DNA from: Limonium bicolor
Lineage: Eukaryota > Streptophyta > Magnoliopsida > Caryophyllales > Plumbaginaceae
Length of the DNA stretch: 64,000 bases
Assembly: GCA_023374045.1 (NCBI GenBank)
Contig: CM041779.1
Span: forward strand, 297,238,167-297,302,166
Reading direction: 5' to 3'
Made by a program: the position numbers and the translations under genes
The notes under the pieces: generated by a model
What the model saw: the letters and a program-made list of their open reading frames with translations, nothing else
What the model was told of the DNA's origin: nothing
The model's database searches: none
Part shown: piece after piece, positions 32,268 through 43,310 of the stretch
Layout: every line of letters begins with the position of its first letter
Numbering within the stretch: position 1 is the stretch's first letter

Positions 32268-32274
32268 TGTATAG

Positions 32275-32494
32275 CAATACAAAAGGAGGAGCTGGAAATT
32301 CTCATAAAAAGTAGCACCGCACAGCTTGATGATATAAATCTAATGATTGCTCAATCATTACCTCCCATGGAACAGAATGGTTCTGAGGTAAAAGAAGGCA
32401 ATGAGAGGGGGGAGGGTGATGGTGTTGAACAAGTTTTTGGGGAAGTAAAGGATTTACCTATGGAGGATGAACAAGAAAGAGAAGACATTGGATG
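32275..32494 (+). pseudogene. Last visible exon of mobile-domain-like gene
   Basis: The exon begins after an intron ending TGTATAG, which element B split. It encodes IQKEELEILIKSSTAQLDDI, then a Pro-containing turn and a very acidic tail (VKDLPMEDEQEREDIG). The phase does not join the exon at 10051 directly. At 32494 the coding is cut by element C, so the gene's 3' end is missing from this position. Confidence 0.5.
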
Positions 32495-35400
32495 TGAAAT
32501 ACCCCAAACCATTATGTGTTAATTAATTGTGTAATTATGATTTTCTAAGGTTAATTAAGTCCTTAAGAACATTGGTGAAGAAAGAGAAACCAAAAGAGAT
32601 AAGAAAACGCGCAAAACACGTAAAACGTGAAAACGTGTATTTAATTATATTAAGAGGTATATAACCTTAAATAGGGTTATAAATAAATTTTTATACCCTA
32701 ATTACACACTAAGAACATGTGGGAAAAGTTCCCGAAGAAAACGGATCCAAATAATGCGTTAAAACGCTAACGGAGTTTAAAGCGTGTTTTTCGAGAAAAC
32801 CCGAAAACGTGACTTTAAACAGTTAAACGACCCCGTAAAAATTATAGTTGATTATATAACTATAATTAAACATTAATGGGAGCCTAAGAACCATGCAAAT
32901 TAAAGAAACGAGAAAAATCCGGAAAACAGGCCCGAATGAGTGAATAGTGTAAAAACGGGAACTTATGGGGTGCAAATTGTAATAAGAGTAAAATACCCCC
33001 CTTCATTGTAAATAAAAATCTGAAACTTCCTCCTTTGTATGTCCCCACATTTTTGTTCTCCTCTCAGCCTTTTATTTGTTAGTAAAAAGACAAAAAACAC
33101 AAAGGTAAATAAAGTACAAAAGCTATTTTTGCTTTTCTCTCTCTTCTATTCTCATTTCCCTCCTTCCCTCTTACGATTTTTCTGCCTCTCCCAGCACTCC
33201 CCTTCTCCCCATTCTGTAATAATGGCGATTTTACAAACCCTCCACCACCTTGCTCTTCTCCTTCCATTTTAAGCTCTAAACAAAGTCAAAACCAAAAAAT
33301 AAATACACCATAGTGTTCCCCTCATCTTGGAGCTTCTTTTGCACCTCTCAAAAGCTCCAAACTCCACACTTCACTTCCATGGCTGTAGCTCATTTTGAGG
33401 CAAAGAGCAGCTTTCCTTGATGCTAAACCATCTCCTTGTTGGTTAAGGTAAGAAAGTAACTCAAAATCCCTCTTTTCTAGCCTTTCCTTGCAAAAAAAAT
33501 TCCAACGTGTGAACTCCCTTCTTTCACCCTTCCAGCCAGTTTCAAGCATTCAATAAGGGCTGGAGCTTACCTTGTTCCATTGCTAAGACATTTCATTTTG
33601 AAATGAGAAGGTAATTCCCTTACTTTGTGGTTTAAACCTTTCCTTGTAATCTAGAGTTAATCCTAGAAGTTAAGTATCCTTTTGATGCTTATTAGCTATT
33701 GGTGGTTATTGGTTTAGTTTGGTGGCAATGATAATGTCCATGACCAAAAATCAAGAGAAGAGAAGAAAGAGGAGTAAAAGAGAAATCTATGGGCTTAAGG
33801 TAAGAAATCTACCTTAAGAACCATCTTAATGTTTTTAAAAGTTTGGGTTGGGTAATTTAATTAAATGAATCAAAAATTTTGTTGGAAATGTGTTTAGTGA
33901 ATATAAGAGGAAATTTGGTGATGATGTTTAATGTTTGGTGCTATGGTGAGTGGTATTTGGAATTAAGGGCTTTGGAGCCAATTGGTTATGTTTAGTGCAT
34001 TATGTGGCGTTGATGAGATTTGAATGATTCCTTGTGTGCTGGTAGGATCCTTATGGATGTGGCTAGTTGAATTGGTTAGGAAGTGAGAAATGATGCTTTG
34101 GGCAATGCTAATATTGTGGGGAGGTTATGTAAAAATTCGGTAGAAATTATGATGATTTAGAGATGTCATGATAGAGGAATGACCAAGGGTTAACTAAGTG
34201 TTGTAAGAGGTTCAGTTGGGTTAGATAAGCACCCTAGGATGTGGGTGTATGGCTTGGTTAAAGTGAGCAAAAAATCTGTAGCACAAATGGGTGGAAAAGT
34301 CATGAATTTTGCTAAGTGATGAACTAGGGTGTTTGGCTTGTGAAACAATGAGCGAAATTGGGTATTAGAAGTGCAAAAGACTAGGAATGAATGTGGTGTG
34401 GTTAAGTGGTAAGGAGGAGGTTAAAATCTGTCATGGGAATGGTTTGAGGGTGCACTGATGTGCAAGTGTGCAGAGAATGGAAAATGAGGAATTGAAATTG
34501 TAGAATTAAGCGAATTGAGTGGTGAGTTTGATCAATGATTAGAGGAGGTTTTAAGTGTTTTTAAGGTGTTTAAATCATGTAGAAAACATGTGAAAAGATT
34601 AAGGAATGATTAGGTATGAATTAGGGGTTGAAAAGAGGTAAAAAACTGTCAATTTAAACACCTACAGACATGGTCCGGGTTTGTAAATAGGTACACAAAC
34701 CCGGACCACATCAAAAACGTGCCAGAGACACATCCCAGCATGTGGTCCGGGTTTGTATCCCGGTACATAAACCCGGACTAAGGCAAAAACTACACAGAAT
34801 GTTATTTCCAGAATTGGTCCGGGTTTGTAACCGCGGACACAAACCCGAACCAGTCTAAAAATGCAACAGAATGTGTTTTAAGTGTTGTAATGATGGGGAA
34901 TTGATTGGGGATGGTTTTAAATGATGATTAGGCCTTGTTTGATGACTTTTAATGGCCATTGGAAGTATAAACAAGTGAGAGTGAATGTGTAAGTTGTGAA
35001 CTTAAGATCACATAAGTAAGTTAAGGATAACGGGACAACGGGGTTAAGTACGGGAGTAATAGAAGTTTACATACCGTAAGATTTTGTTGTTAATAAAACA
35101 TTTGAATAATAATACCAGTTGTTCGGAAACTACCCGGGGAGCGTGAAGTAACGCGTTGGAGTAAGTCCCCGAGAACACGGTAGAGTAACCCATGGTGTAT
35201 GGTATGGTTTTCTTGCAACCTGTGTCCTACCGGTTTACACCGACTTGTATGCCAACTTGATTTTCTGAATGTTTGTCACCTTGCAAGATAAAACATGAAA
35301 TGAGTTTACAGTAATTCAATTATGTGGCGTACTCTGTTTCGATACTGTTTAACCTCGAACATGTGTTAAACTGTAGCTAACCGACCTTAGGATCACATAA

Positions 35401-36725
35401 GAGATCGGTATTCAGATTTAAACATCCCGACCGACGGGAACGTTCTAACTACGGCTATCTGTGCGTTATTTGTGTAATGTGGTTGTGTGCGATGGGTGTT
35501 GCCCTCTTTAGTATGTCGTTATTCAACGATTGTTGTTATTCATGTATGTCGAATGGTATGTTACCTCCCTTGTTGTTTGACTAAGTTTGTAACACCATAT
35601 GGTGTCATGATGTGATAAGTTCCATAAGGGAACTTCTAACTAATATATATATATAATGGGGGGATCCGGGAGCCCGGTCGTGCACGTGTGTTTGGGAGTT
35701 GATATCTATATTTGATTTAACTCCTCTCTGTTTTGGTTCTCTTTCCTTCTTGGATTACAATCACCCACAAGTCTAATAAGAGACTTTCCTACCTTGATTA
35801 TTATTCCGGGCTAGGGGGATATGTGTATGGTGTGATCGGGCCTATATTATGGCCGACACATCAAAGTAAAATAACTGTGTACGGTGTGTTCGGACCTATA
35901 TTTTATCCGACACATCTTAAGTAAAGTGTACGTTCTCTACGAAGAATGGTATTATGTTGTGTATACGTTATGACGAGATGTGTGTTGTTATGTTGTGTAC
36001 GTTGATCATCGAAATCAACCCCATATTGATATATGAAGTAGTTAGTTGTAACCCGATCAATTTGGTAAGTGTTGTCTAATAAAAAAATTAGTTCCATTAA
36101 GGTAGATTCCCTCAAGGGTCAAGGAACAAAATAAATTGGTCTAACAAGTGTTGATGTGTTAACCTTCTTGGTTGTATCTTATTGATTGGATATGTATGAT
36201 TTATAAGCATGATATGTGTTTATAGTATTTCTTGCATTCTCTTAATAAAATCAACTGCATGCTCACATGACAATTAGTTGTGCATGGCCCCGTAGTATGC
36301 GGGCTGCACGATTACTATACCAGCAAAGGTGCTAAGCCCCTTTGGGGGCCCCCATTACATTTCAGGTACAGCGGAGCCGGCGCCGTTCGAGAGTGGGACG
36401 GGGTGGCTATTTGTGCATGGGTAGTTAATTAAGTTGCTTATGTATTTATAAGTATAGTAAGACCGAAACTGTTGTCGGCAATAGGTTGTAAATACTCGGT
36501 GCAGTTGTAATATAAATGTATTTGTTTCAGTTTAGAAAAGGTTGGTAATGTAAAGTGTAGTGCTCGGTAATCTAGTCCATCAGACAGGTACATTGTGTGA
36601 GTATTAGCCTTGTTAGCCACGTGGGTGGCTAACGGCGTGTAACACCGCCCCTTTTGATTAGTATTATAGTGTATTTTCCACTGCAATTACTAGTTAAGTG
36701 TGGAGTTTACAGTTGGGGTGTTACA
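32495..36725 (+). repeat. Element C LTR
   Basis: This 4231-bp LTR is colinear with the 4395-bp LTR of D, including a shared CCTTGTGTGCTGGTAGGA stretch. Exon-like pyrimidine-rich segments end in AAG/GTAA at 33448, 33611 and 33800. A hairpin cluster follows at 34671-34852 and a GC-rich segment with CCCCTTTGGGGG at about 36336-36350. Confidence 0.8.
34671..34852. repeat. Element C hairpin cluster (three TGGTCCGGGTTTGT stem-loops)
   Basis: Stem-loops are at 34671-34708, 34743-34780 and 34815-34852, each with a 14-base arm, a 10-base loop and the complementary arm. The first is perfect; the others have one or two mismatches. Spacers are about 34 bases. Confidence 0.92.
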
Positions 36726-36730
36726 AAAAG

Positions 36731-36742
36731 TGGTATTAGAGC
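36731..36742 (+). other. Element C primer binding site
   Basis: TGGTATTAGAGC, five bases after the LTR. It differs by one base from the site complementary to plant initiator tRNA-Met. Confidence 0.8.
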
Positions 36743-37296
36743 GATGCTTCGCTCTGATGACTGGAAATACCGAGCTTAGGAAGTACCGAGTTAGGAATTA
36801 GAGACTTTGGTTTAAGGGTTGAGTGATAGCGTGAGAGATACGCTAGTTAGGAATTACCAGTGTTTACTGGATACCTACAACATCCTTCCCGCCCTCCACA
36901 ACCCCCGTTTATAACTCAGGAAAGAACGCCAGAGAGACGGAAAGTCCTCTCATACTTGGGAATAACCCGATCTGGCTGTTGTAAAGTATTCTACAAGAAC
37001 AAGAACCAGTCATACAGAAGATTTCAAGGACTGGAATCCCGGAGACGGTTCCTGTTTTAACCAACATTAATTGAATTAATAGCATAGAAATGAAGAGTCT
37101 TATTTACAGGAGAATGAAATTTCCGACAACCTGGGCCGACATGCCTAACAGTCGAGGAAACCCATCCAACAAGAAAGAAATCACTAACTGCGCCAAGAAG
37201 CGGGAAATGGAGAAGTAACAAAAAAACTGAGACACATGTCTACCGGACCGCAGTTAGCAAATACCACCAACGATAAACTAAAGGACTGGCCGCAGT

Positions 37297-37962
37297 ACCG
37301 TCGAAAATAATTCAGTTCCGACGACAGCCAGAAATCGAACGAGGAAACAACTTACTCAATCCACGAGCGACGACAGCGCATGAAACAAGCAGGATAGTGA
37401 GAAGCAAAACCTAGGCCGTGAAGTTACCGCTGCTGGTGCTACTTCTCCTCCTCCTCGTTCTTTCTATTACACTTACCGTCATCATCTTCGCAGAAATACA
37501 GATGAATCTGAAATTGAAGAAGCAAAAGCAAAGATCAAACAGCGGCGAAGTTTCTTGTCGCGTCGTGTCTTCTGACTCTAGATCGAGAAGCGAGTAGCCG
37601 TAGATAGATCAGGGAGGGGAGCAATGAAAAGTTCTTAATAAGCTGCTAATAATGACGGGCTTGATCAGAAGGGGAATGATGGAAGACGGACGAAGGTGCT
37701 GCAAGTTGTTTCTTGTCATTCTCTGAATGTGTGCTGTGGGTGGGAGGAGTATTCGTTGGCGTTGAGTTGCGGACTGTGGGTAGTGACGTGGGAGGGAGGG
37801 TGGGTGGGTGGATGGGAAGCGGGGGTTGGAGCGATGGCCTTAAATAAAGAGCGGCAATAGCACTAGCAACAAATGAGGGAAAATTTTCCTAACTATACCA
37901 ATTTCTAAACAAAATTATTTCAGTATCAAAATGTTGTCAAGTAGAAATTTGATCAGAAAACT
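37297..37962 (-). pseudogene. Broken duplicate of PSY-like gene promoter and exon 1
   Basis: This copy of 1339-2010 includes the TATA-like region, 5' UTR, exon 1 (37485-37356) and its GTAAGT donor. Codon 25, Leu in the intact gene, is TAG here (37413-37411), cutting the signal peptide. Exons 2 and 3 are absent; the copy ends within intron 1 against element C. It could only make a truncated or chimeric transcript. Confidence 0.8.
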
Positions 37963-37965
37963 CTG

Positions 37966-38505
37966 TGGGAAAAATTACATATCCCACCCATGACGTTTGA
38001 CGAAATTTCATAATTCACTCATGTGATTTTAAAAATTACTTTCCCCATTCATGTGGTTTCCCCTGTTTTACATCTAGCAACTTTTCTAATTTTTGTTCAA
38101 TTCAAAAGATGCTTAAACGTTATGCGAAGTTGATGAAATTTTACATAGACGATGCTAAAGTGTTATATTTTGGTTTACTGAGAAATCTAAAGTTTTTTAA
38201 GCTTAAATGTGACATGTGGGACCCAATGAACATGTCACATGTTTCATTGGGTCCCACAGGACACATTTAAGCTTAAAAACTTCAGATTTGACATAAGATC
38301 AAAGTATATCACTTTAGCATCATTCATGTAAAGTTTCATCAATTTTGGACAACGTTTAAGCATCTTTTGAATTGAACCAAAATTAAAAAAGTTGCTAAAA
38401 GTAAAACGGGGGAAACCACATGGGTGGGGAAAGTAATTTTTGAAACCATGTTGGTGGAATGTGAAATTTCACCAAATGTCATGGGTGGGGCATGTAATTT
38501 TCCCA
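37966..38505. mobile_element. Foldback MITE with long inverted repeats
   Basis: The ends mirror each other: TGGGAAAAATTACAT at the left and ATGTAATTTTCCCA at the right, with similarity extending far inward. The centre has GTGGGACCCAATGAACATG mirrored by a reverse copy, so nearly the whole 540 bp folds back. No ORF. Target duplication is unclear. Confidence 0.8.
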
Positions 38506-38578
38506 AAAAAAACAAGAAGACGTCTAAATGCTAGGCGGTGTGGCTTTTTGTTTTTGCTAAAAAAAAATACAAGACTTT

Positions 38579-39874
38579 TAAGGGTGCGTTCACTTCGAGG
38601 TGAGGAAACGGAATGGAATCTGGAAAGGGAATGGAAAGGAAAGGAAAGGGATTCCCCTGAATTAAAAAGTCTGTTTGATTCTAACACGGAAACGGAATAG
38701 AATCCTCAATGATTGTCTTTGTTGTTGTTTGGTTCCAAATAGAGAATTGTTAATACTTAATTACATTATGAAGAATATGAGAGGAAGAGGATCGAAGGGG
38801 GAGGAAACGAGAAAGATAGAGAGGAAGAGGGAGGAGAGGAGAGAGACAAGGAGAGGAAGAGGAAGAGGAAGAGGATAGAGAGAGGAGAGAGAGAGGAGAG
38901 AGAACAGGGTGTGAAACTACGAGAAGAAGAATGAATGGGTTTTTAATTTTAGAGTAGTAAGATAGAATAATATATTTAAAATGTAAATAACAAAATAAAT
39001 ATTTATTTGCATATATATATTTAATTTATAGTATTTAAATTTTAAATAATATATATAAATATTTCATATAGTATAATATGATAATATATAAATATTTTAA
39101 CTAATAAACAATATATATAATATTTTTTTTATCTTTATAACATTTAGAGTATAAAAAATATTATTAATATTAATATTATTATATATCGAATTTTGTCTAT
39201 TATTTAAATTATAACTAATATGTATAAATGATTATATACTTAAATTTTTAATAATATATATTGTTATTTCAGAATTTTGATTGTACTTAAAGATAAATAA
39301 TATTGATATATATTATGTAAGTATTTGTTCATTTTTTCAAATAAATAATATATAATAAAATTATTATAAATTAAATGTATATTTATTTAAATTTTAATGA
39401 TATATAACAAAATTTACATAGATTTATTTTTTATATTGTATTTATATTTATTATTTATATTATATATATTATATATTATATTTATATTTATTATATTTAT
39501 ATTTATATTTATATTATATTTATATTTATATATATTTATATTTATATTTATATTATTATAAAGGGAATATATTATATTTCTATTAGATAAATATTGTAAA
39601 TTATTACTTATAAAAATTATGTGTCATATAATAATCATATATAAATTATATACCATATATATTAATATTTATTTATGTTAAAAATGATGATAGGAGTAAG
39701 GGAAATAAGGGAATACTTTTCCCTAGGATTTTGGGGGGAATCGTTAAAAAGGATGTGGGGCTTTTCGAATCTTGAAATGGGAGAAACGGAATCACTAAAA
39801 ACATAAAACAAACAACCACAAAGGGAATAATTCCATTTCTCTTTGTTGATTACCCCGAAGTGAACGCACCCTAA
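38579..39874. mobile_element. PIF/Harbinger-type non-autonomous element, TAA duplications
   Basis: Terminal inverted repeats start GGGTGCGTTCACTTCG at 38582 and mirror at 39871, and both sides have TAA (38579-38581, 39872-39874). A 3-bp TAA/TTA duplication with G-rich ends is diagnostic of PIF/Harbinger. No transposase is present. The middle is purine-rich (38770-38900), then extremely AT-rich. Confidence 0.8.
38950..39660. repeat. AT-rich low-complexity core with TATATT microsatellite
   Basis: Almost entirely A and T, with irregular runs of TTATATTTATATT densest at 39430-39560. It lies inside the Harbinger-type element and has no coding potential. Confidence 0.85.
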
Positions 39875-40934
39875 GTTTGTATGAGTTAACTTTTTGTTCG
39901 CTTTTTTTGGTAATAATAAGAAGAAACGTAAAGAGTAACTTATAAACCTAGCATCATTAAGAGTAATGAAGGCAAAACCCAAACCAGCCCAAGAACTAAC
40001 CCCCAAACCAACCATAACAACCAACTCGACTAAATCAAACCAGTCAATCCAACTTTGTCTCAAGAGACAATTGCCTATCTAGTGGATTAAAAACACTCCG
40101 TGCTAAGACAGAAGTGCAAAGGATCCCTTAGGGCGTCAACAATTCACGAACCCGAATGCATGAAGGATTGCTCAAAACAACAACAAAGACCAAGAAACAC
40201 ACACCACAAAGTTTAGCCCACAAACCAACCCCAAACAAAACCAATCCCTAAATCCCATTCGAAAACCCAGTTCACATAGATAAGCTAACCAATGAACTAA
40301 CTTAATCTTAATTAACTTAATGTAACAACTCTGAGTTTTTTCCCACTGGGTTTAGCTTGGAGGGGTTTTAACGAGGCTCATCTTTGCCCATCATCCTGGT
40401 TATGCTGGTTCATTTTATTATAACAGGCTTTGAGTCCTAATTATAAAAAAAACAACACTTAAAGATATGGCTTCTAAACCGGAAAAGGCACATGAAGCAG
40501 AGTGAAAGAACCCAGTACCATAAACGAAATAGCACAACCAAAACAGAAGAGGAAAAAAGCAAAACCATGGTTTCTTAGGCACTCTGCCAACCTCGGTAAC
40601 CATGAAGATCTCCGATCATTCCTAAGCAAAACCTTAGAGCAGGGGCTGCCTCTTCTTCATGTTGGTATGGTGCAACCGAGGTTTCTCCTTCATCTGTACT
40701 AAGTCAATCTCCAACCAGGGAGCCTTGTTGGCCAAATCAATATTACCTTTGTTAGTATTGAGGCCCTTTTGCGGGTGGGCATGGAATCCTCTTACTCATT
40801 ACGTATCAAACCCTGATCAAAGTTGTGCTTTTTCCCAATTTCCAGTTTCGGGGGTTTGAGAGACGCCTTTCCCTTGTTAAACCTAGGAGTGGATTCCGAG
40901 GAAGGAGATGAGATCGAATTAGTTATACGTTGTC
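39875..40934. other. Unassigned segment; possible retroelement 3' tail at 40330-40450
   Basis: No gene is recognised. TTTTTTCCCACTGGGTTT followed by TTTTAACGAGGC and an A-run near 40445 resembles the 3' end of copia or LINE transcripts, which would make this a short truncated copy. The remainder could be old host DNA. Confidence 0.3.
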
Positions 40935-43112
40935 TGAAATACCCCAAACTTAAATATGGTGATTAGAATATTTTAATATGGTATTTAAGGGCCTAATAGT
41001 GCCTAAGTAATTTTGGCAAAGAAAATAAATCCAAAAGAAATGAGAAAACGCTTAGAAAGCGGAAGACGCTAAAATAAGCGTTAAATAACCATAGGAGGTA
41101 CGAGACCTCGGTTATAGTATCGTAAGGATTCCTAAGGCTTATTCATGCCTAATTAGTATACGGGAATGATCCCCGAAGAAAATGGATCCAAATAATGTAT
41201 TAAAACGCTAATAGAGCTTTAGCGCATGTTTTTCGAGAAAACCCAAAAACGTGATTTTAAGTGGTCAAATGAACCCGTAAAAATTATTAATCATTAAGTA
41301 ACTATTATTAAGCATTAATGGAAGGTTAATAACCAATAAAAATAAAGAAATGAGAAAATTCCGGAAACGGGCCCGGTTAGTGAATAGTACCTAAACCGGG
41401 TAAAATAACGAGCGTTTTCTGTAATAGACGAAAAACGCTCCAGCTAGTATAACAGTGGGGGCCGATTTTTACTGTTGTAGACAGCCCTCCCTCACACATA
41501 CAAGTGACAAATAAGTAATAAAGTAGCAAAAAGTAAAAAGTAGTCCTCTCTCCTCTTATTCTCCCATTTCTCTACTCTCTCTCCAATTCCTTTCCCTCTC
41601 TCACGGTGGAGTCCCCCTCTCTGCAGAACCCCCTTCTTCTTCTCCCTTCTTGCAGCCGATTTCGGAAGCTCCTCCATGGCTTCCATGGCTTCCCTTCTTT
41701 CTCTCCATGCTCTAGCTCCATTTGAGCTCCAAATGTAAAATAAAATACATATTTGAACTCCCCTCTTCAAGCTCTACATTTCTATCTTTTCAAAATCCGA
41801 AAATGAGCAACTTCATCTCCATGGGTTTTGCCCATTTGAAGAGGAAACGGTACCAAATCGAAGCTTGGAGTCTCCTCTTCCTCCTAAGGTAAAAAGTTTC
41901 AAGAAAAATCCATTTTCTTCACTCTTTATAGTGGCCGACTTTTCCCCCTCTTGTAATGCCATGTTTTCTTCTTGGTTTGAGCTTGGTTCAACTCTCCAAT
42001 GGTGGAGGAACTCTCTTTGTATTCAAGGCTTAAAAACCTCTCTTGAAACTCCAAGGTAAAACCCTAACTTATAACATTTAAGCCCTTCATTGAATTAGAG
42101 TTATCCAATGGGTTAAGGAGTTTAATTGTATCTATTCTGTGTTCTTGAATGTTGGCTTGGGGTTTGGTAACCACATTGCTCAACCTGACCGAGAATGAAG
42201 AAGAGGAGAGGTGGAGAACTTAAAAGAAGAATTGTGATCTCAAGGTAAGAAAAACCTATCTTAATGCACTATCTATATGTATTAGGATAATGGGATGGGT
42301 GAATGAATCAATAAACCCAAAACATGTGAGGAAATTTACTTGCTTGGTATTGGAGGAAGTAGTGAAATTGAATTGCAAAGTAAGGGCCAAAGTGCCATGT
42401 ATTTATGTTAATGCATTGTATTGGGCTTGGAGAATTGTGTACATGCTTTGGAGGAATTTTGTATGAACCTTGTGTGCTGGTAGGACCCTTGTTGGGTGTG
42501 GCTAGCTTTAGGTTGAATTTGATGAGAAAAGATATGTGTGGATAAGTAAGAGAAGTAGGAAGACTATGACAAAATTTTGGTAGGAATGGTGCATTGAGGA
42601 ACGACTTGGTGAATGGGAGAACTAAGGTGTGTATTGGATTTAGTAAAGATGTTTAATGACCATGGAATGGTAATTGTGGTACGAGAATATTAGGATGTAA
42701 AATCTGTAGCAAGAGAGGTATCAAAATGCATTGTAGAACTAGGAAGAAATTGGTGTGCAGGATTTTGTAAAATGAGTGTTGGAACTTGGGTGTAGGTAGT
42801 GTAATGGCTTGGAGATGAATTGGCATGGTAAGGAGAGGTATTTAGAATGCTAGGAATGGCATTGGTTGAGGAAGTATTGGATGGGAGGATTGAGTTTTAA
42901 AATCTGTAGCATAAGTGTAACAGAAACTGTTGCATGTGTTATAGAAGAAGTAAGGGAATTGTGTAAGTTGTTTGATGGATTTAGTAATGGTTTTGGTGGA
43001 TGAATTAAGGTATTTTAGGAAGCGTAAATGGTGTTAAAACATGTGGGATTACATGTAGGAAGATTGGGGAAGAAATGAAGTGAAAAACAAAATCTGTAGG
43101 TAGGTTCTGGAC

Positions 43113-43310
43113 TGGTCCGACCCAGAGGTTGGGTCGGACGGTGGGTCGGACGGGCACAGACCACGGAACCAAAAACTACTGGAATGGTCCGACCCAGAGG
43201 CGTATGGGTCGGACGGAACAGTTCTGGGTCGGACGGGACAATTTCAGAAGATGGAAAACTTACTGGAATGGGCCGACCCATAGGTTGGGTCGGACTGTGG
43301 GTTGGACGGC
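43113..43310. repeat. Element D hairpin cluster (GGTCCGACCC / GGGTCGGAC stems)
   Basis: Three stem-loops at about 43113, 43184 and 43270 pair GGTCCGACCCA (or GGCCGACCCA) with TGGGTCGGAC over 5-9 base loops. Each is followed by an extra GGGTCGGACGG-like or GGTTGGACGG half-arm. It occupies the same LTR offset (about 2178) as the unrelated hairpins in C (2176). Confidence 0.9.

Larger units (their letters stand above)
10145..32272 (-). mobile_element. Element B: Athila-clade LTR retrotransposon, split by element F
   Basis: LTRs are 10150-11757 and 30655-32267, flanked by TGTAT at 10145-10149 and 32268-32272. The primer site and gag at the right and the polypurine tract at the left show a minus-strand element of about 10.4 kb once F is removed. 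Gag, protease, RT-RNase H and integrase are of Athila type. No envelope-like ORF is seen between pol and the 3' LTR (11758-12850). B lies in an intron of the mobile-domain-like gene, in opposite orientation. Several frames are broken by single-base changes and F interrupts pol, so this copy cannot encode its proteins. Confidence 0.93.
32495..37296 (+). mobile_element. Element C: long-LTR non-coding retrotransposon, truncated
   Basis: A 4231-bp LTR is followed by a primer site and about 560 bases of internal sequence homologous to element D, with no ORF. It stops at the border of the duplicated peptide-gene fragment (37297). LTR edges (TGAAATACCCC .. GGGGTGTTACA) and the initiator-Met primer site match the Tekay-type element E, but C has no coding capacity. 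No second LTR or matching target duplication is found. Confidence 0.8.

Noticed and set aside
34671..34852. CRISPR-like array or tRNA cluster
   Set aside because: Units are self-complementary stem-loops in a plant LTR with only three copies; no cas genes, no cloverleaf, and spacers are not unique protospacers in a regular array.
36860..37060. 66-aa ORF in element C internal region
   Set aside because: The homologous stretch in element D does not keep the frame.
39662..40063. 133-aa minus-strand ORF at the Harbinger element's right end
   Set aside because: It spans the terminal inverted repeat and flanking DNA and shows no transposase motif.
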